From positions 216,152 through 262,952 of the forward strand of contig JABJQG010000020.1 of assembly GCA_018663505.1 (NCBI GenBank): 46,801 bases of DNA. The letters run 5' to 3'. Source of the stretch: Pseudobdellovibrionaceae bacterium. Lineage in GTDB: Bacteria; Bdellovibrionota; Bdellovibrionia; Bdellovibrionales; UBA1609. The translations under genes and the position numbers were made by a program. This document shows positions 35,895 through 43,740 of this stretch, in pieces. The notes beneath the pieces are model-generated. The model did not search any database. It worked only from the letters and a program-made list of their open reading frames with translations, and was not told where the DNA came from. Each line of letters opens with the position of its first letter. The first letter of the stretch is position 1.

Positions 35895-37121
35895 TTGAAA
35901 AAAATATTTGCCCTAATTGTCTTAATTGTTGTTTTGGCATTTAGTATTATCGCTTATCGAAGAAGCCTCATAACTCCATTGGTAGATATTGATGAAAACT
36001 ACCGACTAGGTGCAATTAGTTTTCAATCTAAAGCTTTAGAACGTACAGATATTGCCACTAGATTTCTAAATATAAGCTATTCTCATGTGGAACTTATAGA
36101 GAAATCTCCCATTCTACATGAGTTAGCGTTACAAGAATTAAATATGCTAATTGAAGCTTCATCAAAAATAATTAAATCACTTCCCCCTACTCAAAAAAAA
36201 CCTCTAGTGATCATCATGGCTGCCAAACCATCAAAAAAATATTTTTTTGATGCTGTAAAATATGCTTTTGATCTCAATTTTTCAGTTGAACGCCCTTTTG
36301 GACACATTGTGATAATCAATGAAAAAAAATATCTCCGTCAAAATCTACCTATGAATCAAATGAAGTATTCAGAAATCAAAACACAACAATTTAACCAGAG
36401 ACTTAAAGTCATTAAGGGCCTTTATACCAGGCAATTATTACTTAAATTAGCTAAAGAAAAAAATATAAGCATTGGTGAGTTGGTTAAAAACACGGTATCG
36501 CAATCTAATTTAAATACATCAAACTCTGTTGATACAATTATAGCCTCAAGCTTCCCAAATGCCGTGGCTGATATCTTTTTTTATCCTCCTAACTATATTT
36601 TTCCTATGAACCGCAATAAAATAATCACTAACTACCCTAGTGACATAAAAGAAGTTCGGCCCACTCTAATAATCATTGGAAGCTTAAGCTGTAACGGATG
36701 CCAAAAGCTTTTATTGACATTAAAAAACCTGCAAAATAATTATAATGAGGAAATCAGTTTTGGGTTTATACAATTTTTTCAAAACGCCGATTGGCGCCAA
36801 CAGATGGTTGCCGAAGCCTCAATGTGCTTAAACCAGCAAAGTTATGAATCCTTTTGGATGTTTAGCAAAAAACTTTCAAGTAATATGGAACCTATCTCGG
36901 AAGATTTTATAATGAATACCGCAAAAGAAACGGGGGTAAAATTTGATAACTTTAAAAACTGTATGCTTTCTCACTCCTTTAAAGTTGATGTAGAGAAACA
37001 ACTTAAATACTCACATAAAATTGGAACTACAAAGTCCCCAACTGTAATCGTAGGTGGCTCAGTGCTTACCGGCATAATAAGCGAAGAACAACTTATAAAT
37101 GCTATTAAGGGCGACATTTAG
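35895..37121 (+). CDS. Membrane-anchored DsbA-like thiol oxidoreductase, paralogue, 408 aa
   Basis: The start is TTG 35895, five bases after AGGAGA (35884-35889); no ATG fits the signal anchor (KKIFALIVLIVVLAFSIIAY). A TATAAT at 35840-35845 may be its -10 element, without a good -35. The layout matches the 28215-29546 protein: helical periplasmic region, then a DsbA-like fold with CNGC at 266-269, the second Cys pair (EASMCLN, FKNCML), a cis-Pro loop KSPTV and GGSVLTG. It is shorter because the ISDDEIN-type SurA-like segment is missing. It is divergent from the FliF/FliG operon across 221 bases, so it may also serve the proteins of that operon. Redox direction cannot be told from sequence. 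Confidence 0.86.
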   Translation: MKKIFALIVLIVVLAFSIIAYRRSLITPLVDIDENYRLGAISFQSKALERTDIATRFLNISYSHVELIEKSPILHELALQELNMLIEASSKIIKSLPPTQKKPLVIIMAAKPSKKYFFDAVKYAFDLNFSVERPFGHIVIINEKKYLRQNLPMNQMKYSEIKTQQFNQRLKVIKGLYTRQLLLKLAKEKNISIGELVKNTVSQSNLNTSNSVDTIIASSFPNAVADIFFYPPNYIFPMNRNKIITNYPSDIKEVRPTLIIIGSLSCNGCQKLLLTLKNLQNNYNEEISFGFIQFFQNADWRQQMVAEASMCLNQQSYESFWMFSKKLSSNMEPISEDFIMNTAKETGVKFDNFKNCMLSHSFKVDVEKQLKYSHKIGTTKSPTVIVGGSVLTGIISEEQLINAIKGDI

Positions 37122-37161
37122 ATTGATTATCCAAATTGTAGTCTCGGGGTAGCTTTCGAGG

Positions 37162-37884
37162 TTATTTGCGATTTGAAGGTGGGAGCCTTCGACCATCTGG
37201 CTTTGTAGTACTTTTTGCTTGATTAACAATACCTGGAGAAACTACTTTAATTACAACTCTTCGATTTTTTTCTCTATTTTCTCGAATTGGAATATTTCTT
37301 TTATCTCTATTCGGGTAAGCTGGCCGTGAATCCGCATATCCAACTGACACCATCATTTTAGGATCATAGCCCGTGGAAATAAACTCTCTCACAACACTGG
37401 CCGATCGGGCTCCAGACAACTCCCAATTTGACGGGAATCTTCGGGTACTAATAGGAGCATCATCAGTGTGCCCTGCTATAAATATTTCAGCTTTATCTAC
37501 ATTTTTTGAAATCAAACGTGCCATCATAACCATAGTTTTTTTAACATCAGACCGAAGGGTTGCACTACCACTTTTAAACAAAAGATTACTTCTAAAAGTA
37601 ATCTCCATCCCATCTTTTGGTTGCTGTACATCCACCATTTTCATTATCGGATGATCCTCAACTTGTTTTGCTAGCTCATCAGCCAACTCTTCGTATGGAG
37701 GTACATAGCTCCCACCAAAAGACTTGGCTAAACCTTCACGAACCTTCTCCGCGTCGCCAGATTTTGCAGAGGCAAAAACATAAAGAAGCACAAAGAAACC
37801 AAAAAGAAGAGTCATTAAATCAGCATATGAAATTAGCCATAGCTCATCATCACCATGCTCTTCTTCGTGCCCAGAATCATCCAT
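37162..37884 (-). CDS. motB: MotB-type stator protein with OmpA-like peptidoglycan-binding domain
   Basis: MotB anchors the ion-driven stator to peptidoglycan and carries the ion-binding Asp. The single membrane helix (about 16-38) begins WLISYADLMTLLFGF with Asp22 at the position of the essential stator Asp. The periplasmic OmpA-like domain has LLFKSGSATL (101-110), GHTDD (138-142), NWELSGARS (153-161) and the NREKNRRV motif (203-210). At 240 residues it is a little shorter than Escherichia coli MotB. Its ATG overlaps the TAA of motA by one base (TAATG), so the pair is coupled. No other standard flagellar gene is in the window; the nearest motor-like neighbour is the FliF/FliG-like operon. 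The ion used (proton or sodium) is not clear from sequence. Confidence 0.93.
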   Translation of the reverse strand: MDDSGHEEEHGDDELWLISYADLMTLLFGFFVLLYVFASAKSGDAEKVREGLAKSFGGSYVPPYEELADELAKQVEDHPIMKMVDVQQPKDGMEITFRSNLLFKSGSATLRSDVKKTMVMMARLISKNVDKAEIFIAGHTDDAPISTRRFPSNWELSGARSASVVREFISTGYDPKMMVSVGYADSRPAYPNRDKRNIPIRENREKNRRVVIKVVSPGIVNQAKSTTKPDGRRLPPSNRK

Positions 37885-38681
37885 TATGCTTTTGCTCCTT
37901 CTATATTCTTTCTATCCAATCGTTCTTTAGGCAGTAAATATGAGTTAAGTTCTTCAGCAACAAGTATATTATTTTTTTTCTTAGAAATTAGCTTTATTCC
38001 TTCTACAACCATAAGATTCTTAGCTTGAACTTCCCTAGCCCCATCCATAAGGTTTTCAGCAATGGGTAAAATGATTAAATTAGATAAAGCAATACCATAT
38101 AATGTAGCAACAAGGGCAACAGCCATAGCCGGACCAATATTTTCTTCGGCCCCTGGTTGTCCAAGGGTCTGAAGTAGCGCAATCATTCCAAGCACCGCAC
38201 CCATTAAGCCCATTGCGGGAGGAAATTTGCCAATAGCTTTAAACTTTTTTGCATCTTCCATATAGCGATAATTCATTGTCTTTGCTCGTAACTGTAAAAT
38301 ATGTTCTAGCTCTTTTTCATCTAAAAAATCATCCATTAAAATACCCATGGTTTCTTTAATGAAATGGTCATCAGTCTTGTCCACTAAGGATTTTAAATTG
38401 GGGTCATTAGTACGATAAGCCTCAGCTAACACCATTAATTGCTTTATAATTTCAGTAAATTTAATTTTTTGTCCTCTTACAACACGAGTAAAAAAGACAT
38501 GTATCATCAATAAAACCTTATCAAACTGAAAAGAAATTGCTGTAACGGCGATTGTCCCACCAAATACAATCAAACCAGCATGATAATCTATAAAGGCCAT
38601 GGGATTATTTGTTGATGTGAATACACCTACTCCAAAAACAGTAAATGCCATAACAAATGCAATAATGGACATTAAATTCAT
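37884..38681 (-). CDS. motA: MotA-type stator protein
   Basis: MotA forms the channel and torque-generating ring around MotB. Four membrane helices are visible: about 3-22, 33-52, 156-174 and 183-207. The cytoplasmic loop between helices 2 and 3 is about 100 residues, as in the family. Pro154/Pro155 in FPPAMGLMGAVLG correspond to the conserved Pro at the start of the third helix, and VALVATLYGIALSNLI is the typical fourth helix. Length is 265 residues, within the usual range. A very strong ribosome site (GAGGGAGGGG) sits just upstream of ATG 38681. It is the first gene of a two-gene operon with motB. Genomes of this group usually carry several motAB pairs (family knowledge), so this pair may not serve the flagellum. 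Confidence 0.93.
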   Translation of the reverse strand: MNLMSIIAFVMAFTVFGVGVFTSTNNPMAFIDYHAGLIVFGGTIAVTAISFQFDKVLLMIHVFFTRVVRGQKIKFTEIIKQLMVLAEAYRTNDPNLKSLVDKTDDHFIKETMGILMDDFLDEKELEHILQLRAKTMNYRYMEDAKKFKAIGKFPPAMGLMGAVLGMIALLQTLGQPGAEENIGPAMAVALVATLYGIALSNLIILPIAENLMDGAREVQAKNLMVVEGIKLISKKKNNILVAEELNSYLLPKERLDRKNIEGAKA

Positions 38682-38785
38682 AACCCCTCCCTCAACTTTT
38701 GTTTAGTATGCTAAGCATAACAACACATGTCACTTTAAAAATAATTATCAAATAAAATTGTTAGCTTCACAACTTCTTTTAAGAC

Positions 38786-38815
38786 TTGATAAACCAGTAA
38801 AACCTAAAGTATTAT
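38786..38815 (+). promoter_or_regulatory. Candidate sigma-70-type promoter with near-zero leader
   Basis: TTGATA (38786-38791), an 18-base spacer, and TATTAT (38810-38815): each hexamer matches consensus at five of six positions. The expected start of transcription is about 38822, two or three bases before the ATG at 38825, and no Shine-Dalgarno sequence is present there. This points to a leaderless or nearly leaderless mRNA. Confidence 0.4.
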
Positions 38816-38824
38816 TACAACTAG

Positions 38825-39817
38825 ATGAAAAAAACTGATAAATTTTTAATAACCCTATCCCTAATTATATTTGCTGCCGCCATTTTTGCAGTTGCCGACT
38901 ATGACAGACTTTTCAATCGATCCTCAAGCAAAAAAATTATCGCTCGAGTTGAAAGTGTTTCCAAAGATAGTCTAATAAAATCACCAGACGCATTTGAATA
39001 CAAACAATTGAAAGTAAATGACCCCATTACCAACGGAGACAACCTATTTTCTGGAGATGAATCTGAAATTCTAGTGAAATTTATTAATGGCCCGCGAGTT
39101 GTCATTGGCAAAGAAAGCACCATTTCTTTCCGCCAAGTGGATGGCCAACCGGATTTAAAAATTGATAAGGGCAGTTTTTCGGGCACCTTTGAAGAGGGGG
39201 ATATGCTCGATGTATCTACTGACAATGAAGTCATTACTTTAAATGGAAATAAAGATACACAGTTTTCCATTTCTCAAATTAAAAATGGCAACCTAGAAAT
39301 AGGTAGCTTTAGTAAAGACTTACAAGTGGAACATAAAGGAAAAAAAATAACTCTAAAAAATGAAAAAGCCTCTATATCTCCAGGCAAAGGCCTTCAATCC
39401 AATAAAAAGACGAGCTCTACTCCAGTTAAAAATTTAGCTACAGCTAATGAGGTTTCCCTAGATACTCCCAAAAAAAAGAAAACCGGATTAGTTAATAAAG
39501 CCCCATATCCAAAGTCTAATCATATTTTTCTTCACAAAACAGGAGGCACAATACCCGTATATCCTAAAGCACTATGCAAAGGGGCTTGTACGCTAAGTGT
39601 TTCCCTAAATGGGCAACAAACCTTACAAAAAGCATTTCAAAGAGATATGATACCCGTTATGTATTTAAAGGTTAAACCCAAAACCACAGCAAAAGTTGTA
39701 TGGACTTTCAATGATGGTGGCGATGATATCACTGGTGAATTTGAAATATTAATCAATAATCAAGAAAATTTTCAAAAAGCTTTTGATAAAAAATCACCTG
39801 TGGAAGTGATGAATTAA
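38825..39817 (+). CDS. FecR-domain membrane-anchored protein, 330 aa
   Basis: One N-terminal membrane anchor (about 7-25) is followed by a periplasmic FecR-type domain (about 40-180). Its core is ITNGDNLFSGDESEILVKF, then VVIGKESTISFRQ and LKIDKGSFSG, the pattern of FecR beta repeats. FecR proteins classically relay periplasmic signals; here no sigma factor or TonB receptor is adjacent. After a Ser/Lys linker comes a C-terminal domain (about 225-330) with a Cys-x3-Cys pair (CKGAC) that is shared with the paralogue at 43741-44802. The gene is divergent from motA and convergent with the HAMP-protein operon. It has no ribosome site, consistent with leaderless expression. The partner is probably in the neighbouring SpoIIE/HAMP cluster, but this is inference. 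Confidence 0.8.
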   Translation: MKKTDKFLITLSLIIFAAAIFAVADYDRLFNRSSSKKIIARVESVSKDSLIKSPDAFEYKQLKVNDPITNGDNLFSGDESEILVKFINGPRVVIGKESTISFRQVDGQPDLKIDKGSFSGTFEEGDMLDVSTDNEVITLNGNKDTQFSISQIKNGNLEIGSFSKDLQVEHKGKKITLKNEKASISPGKGLQSNKKTSSTPVKNLATANEVSLDTPKKKKTGLVNKAPYPKSNHIFLHKTGGTIPVYPKALCKGACTLSVSLNGQQTLQKAFQRDMIPVMYLKVKPKTTAKVVWTFNDGGDDITGEFEILINNQENFQKAFDKKSPVEVMN

Positions 39818-39843
39818 TCTAAAACTTACAGATACAAAACTAC

Positions 39844-40308
39844 TTAATCTCTTTTCTTCTCATCATTTCGCTCTTGCATTTTTTTCATAGCATCATTAAA
39901 GGCTACGGCTACTTCAGAAAAGTAATCTTTTTCTCGGAACTTCAACTCACGAAACTCGCCAGTTTCCCCAAGCTTGTTAAGTTCAGATTTAAACCGAACC
40001 ATTGGGCCAGCAATACGGTGTGATAAAACGATTCCACCAGTGTACAAAACAGCTGAAGATATAAACAAAGCCACCAAGGTTATATTTCTAAGGCGATCAT
40101 ATTGACCATCAAGAAAATTAAAAAAAACGCCATTTTCATCAAAACCAAATTCCCGAATTTCAGCTATTGTGGTTTCATAACTAAGAAAATGAGCTACAAG
40201 CATAATTACTGTAATTGAAACTGCAAAAAAAAACATATAAGTTAGGAGCATAAATTGCAGTTGGGGATTTACAATATATTTCCTTCGAAAAAATGACTTT
40301 TTAAACAT
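39844..40308 (-). CDS. Small two-helix membrane protein with HAMP-like domain, 154 aa
   Basis: I prefer ATG 40308: AAGGA lies at the right distance, whereas at the in-frame ATG 40314 the AAGG abuts the codon. Two membrane helices (about 18-42 and 75-97) flank a short periplasmic loop of about 30 residues. A HAMP-like segment follows (RIAGPMVRFKSELNKL through FNDAMKKMQ), with the usual Pro after the second helix. There is no kinase, cyclase or methyl-accepting domain, so it would be a stand-alone HAMP relay. It is the last gene of the minus-strand operon with the twin sensors, 21 bases after the second sensor, which suggests it works with them. Identity of the ligand or output is unknown. Confidence 0.78.
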   Translation of the reverse strand: MFKKSFFRRKYIVNPQLQFMLLTYMFFFAVSITVIMLVAHFLSYETTIAEIREFGFDENGVFFNFLDGQYDRLRNITLVALFISSAVLYTGGIVLSHRIAGPMVRFKSELNKLGETGEFRELKFREKDYFSEVAVAFNDAMKKMQERNDEKKRD

Positions 40309-40335
40309 TAACATCCTTATGTATATCTGAATAAT

Positions 40336-41394
40336 TTATTTCAATTTATTTTCAAGCTCATTAACAGCTTCAGTGAGCTCAGCAACTTCATCACTTGAAT
40401 TTATGGGCAATGATTTTCCATAGTTCCCCGCTTTCATTAAATTCACCTTACCACTCAGTTTTTTTAATGAATTCACAATTCCATTTGTTGAAAGAACCCC
40501 AATAAAAATAGAAAAACTGAGCATTGAAATAAGAAATAAAATCGACTTGTACTTTATTTCTTTTACAATTCCCATCACCTTATTCTTTTCAGCTACAGCT
40601 ACTACCAAAAGATCAGAAATTCCCACTTTTGCAAATGATACCAACATTTGCTCACCAGAAAAATTGCTAATTTCAGCAATACCTGTTGGAAGTCTGTTTG
40701 CTAAGATAGGGTCAAAAAAGTTCATATTACCGATTTCAAACTGGTCTGACTTATTTAATCTATATTTTGGACCCATTGATAAAAATTTACTTTTGCTTAA
40801 AAGGAAGTTTTTATACGTTGTGGGAGTTACAAAACTTTCATAAAGTGCAACCGATTGAAACACCGAAAGTGTCAAATAGTCTCTTTTAATCGTTTTTGAT
40901 TTGTGTTTATTCACTAACACAAAAAACCGTTTGTTAGATTTCACCTCCTGTACGGCAAAACCTTTATCCATAGCTTGCATTAAAAGGGCTTCAATAACTT
41001 CGCCACCAGGGGAGAAGCTTCTAACAGTTCTATTTGGCAAATACAGATGATCCATTTCTTGAAAAGACTCACCCGTTGTTGGAAGATAAATATAAATATG
41101 TTCAAGGCGTTCTTGTTTTAGAAAAAAATCACTGGAAGCAGCTGTAAATCGAAATTTATTCTGATCCAGTGATTCCTCAACCGGTTTCAAAATATTTTTA
41201 ATTGCGTCAATTTCCCATCGTACTTGGGTAGCTAAAGTTCTTACAACAATCTCGGAGGAATCATACAGGTATTTTTTTTTGTCATTTAAAAAAGTATTCA
41301 GCGTTACAAAAGCATACGCACTCAGTCCACCTACTGAAACCAATAGAACAACCAATATCATTTTATACTTCAACGAGAAAACTTTCTTAGCCAT
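40336..41394 (-). CDS. Membrane sensor with HAMP, lacking the phosphatase output, 352 aa
   Basis: This is a paralogue of the sensor half of the 41446-43290 phosphatase; the two align from SL(K/R)YK near the start through the HAMP. Shared landmarks are DKKxYxxDSS after helix 1, PTxxKxxLxSKS(K/R)F in the middle, FF(D/N)PIL, and a Gly-Ile/Val-Gly-Asp-Leu motif before the second helix (about 278-300). The periplasmic domain of about 240 residues resembles dCache-like sensors. The HAMP-like tail (about 300-352) ends in NELENKLK, where the paralogue continues into its PP2C domain. The ATG has AGGTG seven bases upstream. It may form heterodimers with the phosphatase and tune it. This twin arrangement is seen in the sequence; the regulatory role is inference. 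Confidence 0.82.
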   Translation of the reverse strand: MAKKVFSLKYKMILVVLLVSVGGLSAYAFVTLNTFLNDKKKYLYDSSEIVVRTLATQVRWEIDAIKNILKPVEESLDQNKFRFTAASSDFFLKQERLEHIYIYLPTTGESFQEMDHLYLPNRTVRSFSPGGEVIEALLMQAMDKGFAVQEVKSNKRFFVLVNKHKSKTIKRDYLTLSVFQSVALYESFVTPTTYKNFLLSKSKFLSMGPKYRLNKSDQFEIGNMNFFDPILANRLPTGIAEISNFSGEQMLVSFAKVGISDLLVVAVAEKNKVMGIVKEIKYKSILFLISMLSFSIFIGVLSTNGIVNSLKKLSGKVNLMKAGNYGKSLPINSSDEVAELTEAVNELENKLK

Positions 41395-41445
41395 AAATAC
41401 ACACCTAGTAAAATTCTATAATATCTGATGTTGATTACAACATTT

Positions 41446-43290
41446 TTATTTATATTGAACCCAGAAGAGCGTGATATCATCTACAAGTGGTGTGTTTTCA
41501 CGGTATGAGTCTAGTGTTTTTTTGTATTTATCTACTTTTCCTGCAATATGAGGGCTTTTTTGTGCCGACTCAAGAATGGCCTTAATCATGCTTCTTTCTC
41601 CAAACTCTTTTCCTTCTGAGTTCTGTAAATCAATGATACCGTCAGTAAAGAAAAATATTGAATCCCCCTCCTGCAATTGATACGTCCCTTCTTTATAAGT
41701 GGATCCTGGAGCCTCTCCTAATCTCTTACCTAAAGCCACATCACATAGTGGCACCAAGTCCTTTTTCTTTAGTCCTTTTTTTGCGGGAATAACATATGGA
41801 AACTCATGAGAAGCATTTGCATATTGAACAGAACCAGTATTAGGGTCTATGGCAGCCAAAAAGAAGGTCATTAAAATTGATCCATGGGCCGTAGAATTTA
41901 AGGCATGATTCATAACCTCTAAGGCATCACTAGGAGACATACCACTGGAAGCCTCTATAATGGCTGCCGCAGACCTTGCTGCACCTGTAATCAGTGCTGC
42001 TGAAGCACCATGTCCCGTAACATCACCAATCCATAAATAAATCTTTTCATCAATGATACAATAATGAAACCAGTCTCCACCACATTCACTAGCAGGTTCA
42101 AAGTGACTCACAATTTTTAAGGGGCCTATTTCCATAGTTTGCTCGGGAAACAGGTTTTCTTGAACAACTCTTACCATTTCTAACTCATTTTCCATTCGAG
42201 CCTGATCTGCAGTGGTCTTTAACAGATTCGAAACTTCTTGAGCCATAGCAACAAATCGCCGTCCTAGCTCACCAAACTCATCTCTAGAACTCACATCTAG
42301 TTCAATTTTAAAATCCCCTTTACTAATTTTTTCAGTAGCTTTTAATAGTTCACCTATTGTGTCAGTGAGCCCCCTTGAAAGCACTACACTTATCAAAAAA
42401 GCAATGCAAACAATGGCTATAAAAAACAACAGAGACTTAAACACTAAACTATCCACCGCAGCAAATGCAGCCGCCTTGTCAACAACAGATGCCACCATTA
42501 AATCCCCCACGCCCACGTTGGAAAAGGAGATTAAGGCAGGATGCCCATCTTTTGTATTTACCTCAGCCGTTCCTTCTGGAACTAGCTGATTCAAAATTGG
42601 ATTAAAAAAATTAAATGCTTCAATTTTGATTTTGTCCCCATGAGTCCTTATAAATTTAGGTTTCATGGAAAAAAATCGACTTTTACTTATAAGGTAACTT
42701 TTAAACATGGTCGGGGTTGCAAAAGCCTCAAAAATCTCTGGCGATCTATAAATAGATAAGGAAATAAAGTGATTTGCACTCTTCACAGGATTATGACTCT
42801 GCATGATTAAAAAAAATCTGGTTTTAACTTTATAGTCACTTATAATAATCCCTTTTGATACAGCAATTTTCTGCATTGTAATTAGCCCATTAGGATCTAA
42901 CTTGGGGCTTATAACCTCTCGTCCGCTAGTCATAAGATGATCAGTGATCGAGTAAAACTCAGACCTTGCCGCTTTTTTATAAATGATTAAATGCTCAATG
43001 CTTGTTTGTGCATTAAAAAAGCTTTTAGACCGTGAGCTTAGTTTTAGATTAGCATAATTAATAGATTCTAATATTGGTTTTGCAATTTTGTTATAGGAAC
43101 TGAGTTCTAGCTTTACCTGACTAGATAAAGCCCTAGCATTAAACACTGAGGAATCAAAAATATATGCCTTCTTATCCTCGTAAAAAAGGTTGATAGCCAT
43201 AACTAAATAGATAGCTAAAAATGAAATGGGAAGGGCCGCCAGAAGAACCAATAACTTATATCGTAAAGAAATTTGAATTTTTGCACCCAT
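41446..43290 (-). CDS. SpoIIE-family PP2C phosphatase with periplasmic sensor and HAMP, 614 aa
   Basis: A serine/threonine phosphatase that typically dephosphorylates anti-anti-sigma (STAS) proteins in partner-switching. Helix 1 (about 11-34), a periplasmic sensor (about 35-284), helix 2 (about 286-305), HAMP (about 306-360), a linker helix ending near QENLFPEQ, then the SpoIIE/PP2C domain (about 390-614). Metal-binding residues are in place: Asp406 in ECGGDW, Asp423 in IGDVTGHGASAA, Asp550 in FFFTDGIID and Asp604/605 in VDDITLFW, so it should be active. The membrane sensor suggests control by an envelope signal. No STAS protein or anti-sigma kinase is in the window. The start at ATG 43290 has no clear ribosome site. 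It may be translated after the 48-residue protein upstream. Confidence 0.93.
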   Translation of the reverse strand: MGAKIQISLRYKLLVLLAALPISFLAIYLVMAINLFYEDKKAYIFDSSVFNARALSSQVKLELSSYNKIAKPILESINYANLKLSSRSKSFFNAQTSIEHLIIYKKAARSEFYSITDHLMTSGREVISPKLDPNGLITMQKIAVSKGIIISDYKVKTRFFLIMQSHNPVKSANHFISLSIYRSPEIFEAFATPTMFKSYLISKSRFFSMKPKFIRTHGDKIKIEAFNFFNPILNQLVPEGTAEVNTKDGHPALISFSNVGVGDLMVASVVDKAAAFAAVDSLVFKSLLFFIAIVCIAFLISVVLSRGLTDTIGELLKATEKISKGDFKIELDVSSRDEFGELGRRFVAMAQEVSNLLKTTADQARMENELEMVRVVQENLFPEQTMEIGPLKIVSHFEPASECGGDWFHYCIIDEKIYLWIGDVTGHGASAALITGAARSAAAIIEASSGMSPSDALEVMNHALNSTAHGSILMTFFLAAIDPNTGSVQYANASHEFPYVIPAKKGLKKKDLVPLCDVALGKRLGEAPGSTYKEGTYQLQEGDSIFFFTDGIIDLQNSEGKEFGERSMIKAILESAQKSPHIAGKVDKYKKTLDSYRENTPLVDDITLFWVQYK

Positions 43291-43332
43291 ACCACAGGCA
43301 TATCGGACAAACCTAGGGGAATCTAAACATCT

Positions 43333-43479
43333 TTAGTCTAGTTCCTCAACAATAATTGTGTTCGATTTACTTTTTGAAAACCTGTCTCGAAGACCAAGAA
43401 CTCCGAAAAATAATATCGCAATGCCAATCAAAAACATGGCAATACGTAAGCCGTTTGTTTTGTTATTACTTTTGTCCAT
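43333..43479 (-). CDS. 48-residue single-pass membrane protein
   Basis: A short frame 42 bases upstream of, and on the same strand as, the SpoIIE phosphatase. It begins MDKSNNKTNGLR, continues with a clear membrane helix (IAMFLIGIAILFFGVLGL), then RDRFSKSKSNTIIVEELD and a TAA. The polar N-terminus, well-formed helix with basic residues on both sides, and acidic tail are typical of a true small membrane protein. The opposite-strand frame across it is compositionally odd. No good ribosome site is visible, which lowers confidence. It could be the first gene of the signalling operon and a regulator of the phosphatase or FecR proteins (inference). Confidence 0.5.
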   Translation of the reverse strand: MDKSNNKTNGLRIAMFLIGIAILFFGVLGLRDRFSKSKSNTIIVEELD

Positions 43480-43740
43480 GCATTTTTGATACTCGAGTTT
43501 TACACAGGTATCAAATTTTGATGCAACACGAGGTACATATTATTAATTTATTATACTTTCCCCCGCCACAAACCCACTTAGCAACATAGACCTATGCCCA
43601 GTAACTAATAAGATGCAAATGAAGCTGGAAGCTACCGTAAGATTCAAATTTCATATTCAAGACTTTAGATGAGTCATATTTGCTCAATAAAACTCAATAA
43701 AATCCGAAGAAGTATATAGGAATGGCGGTAGAAAATAAAT

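Noticed and set aside
37162-38681. Calling motAB an ExbBD/TolQR-type pair
   Set aside because: The long cytoplasmic loop and four helices of the larger protein and the OmpA-like peptidoglycan-binding domain of the smaller one fit MotA/MotB, not ExbB/ExbD.
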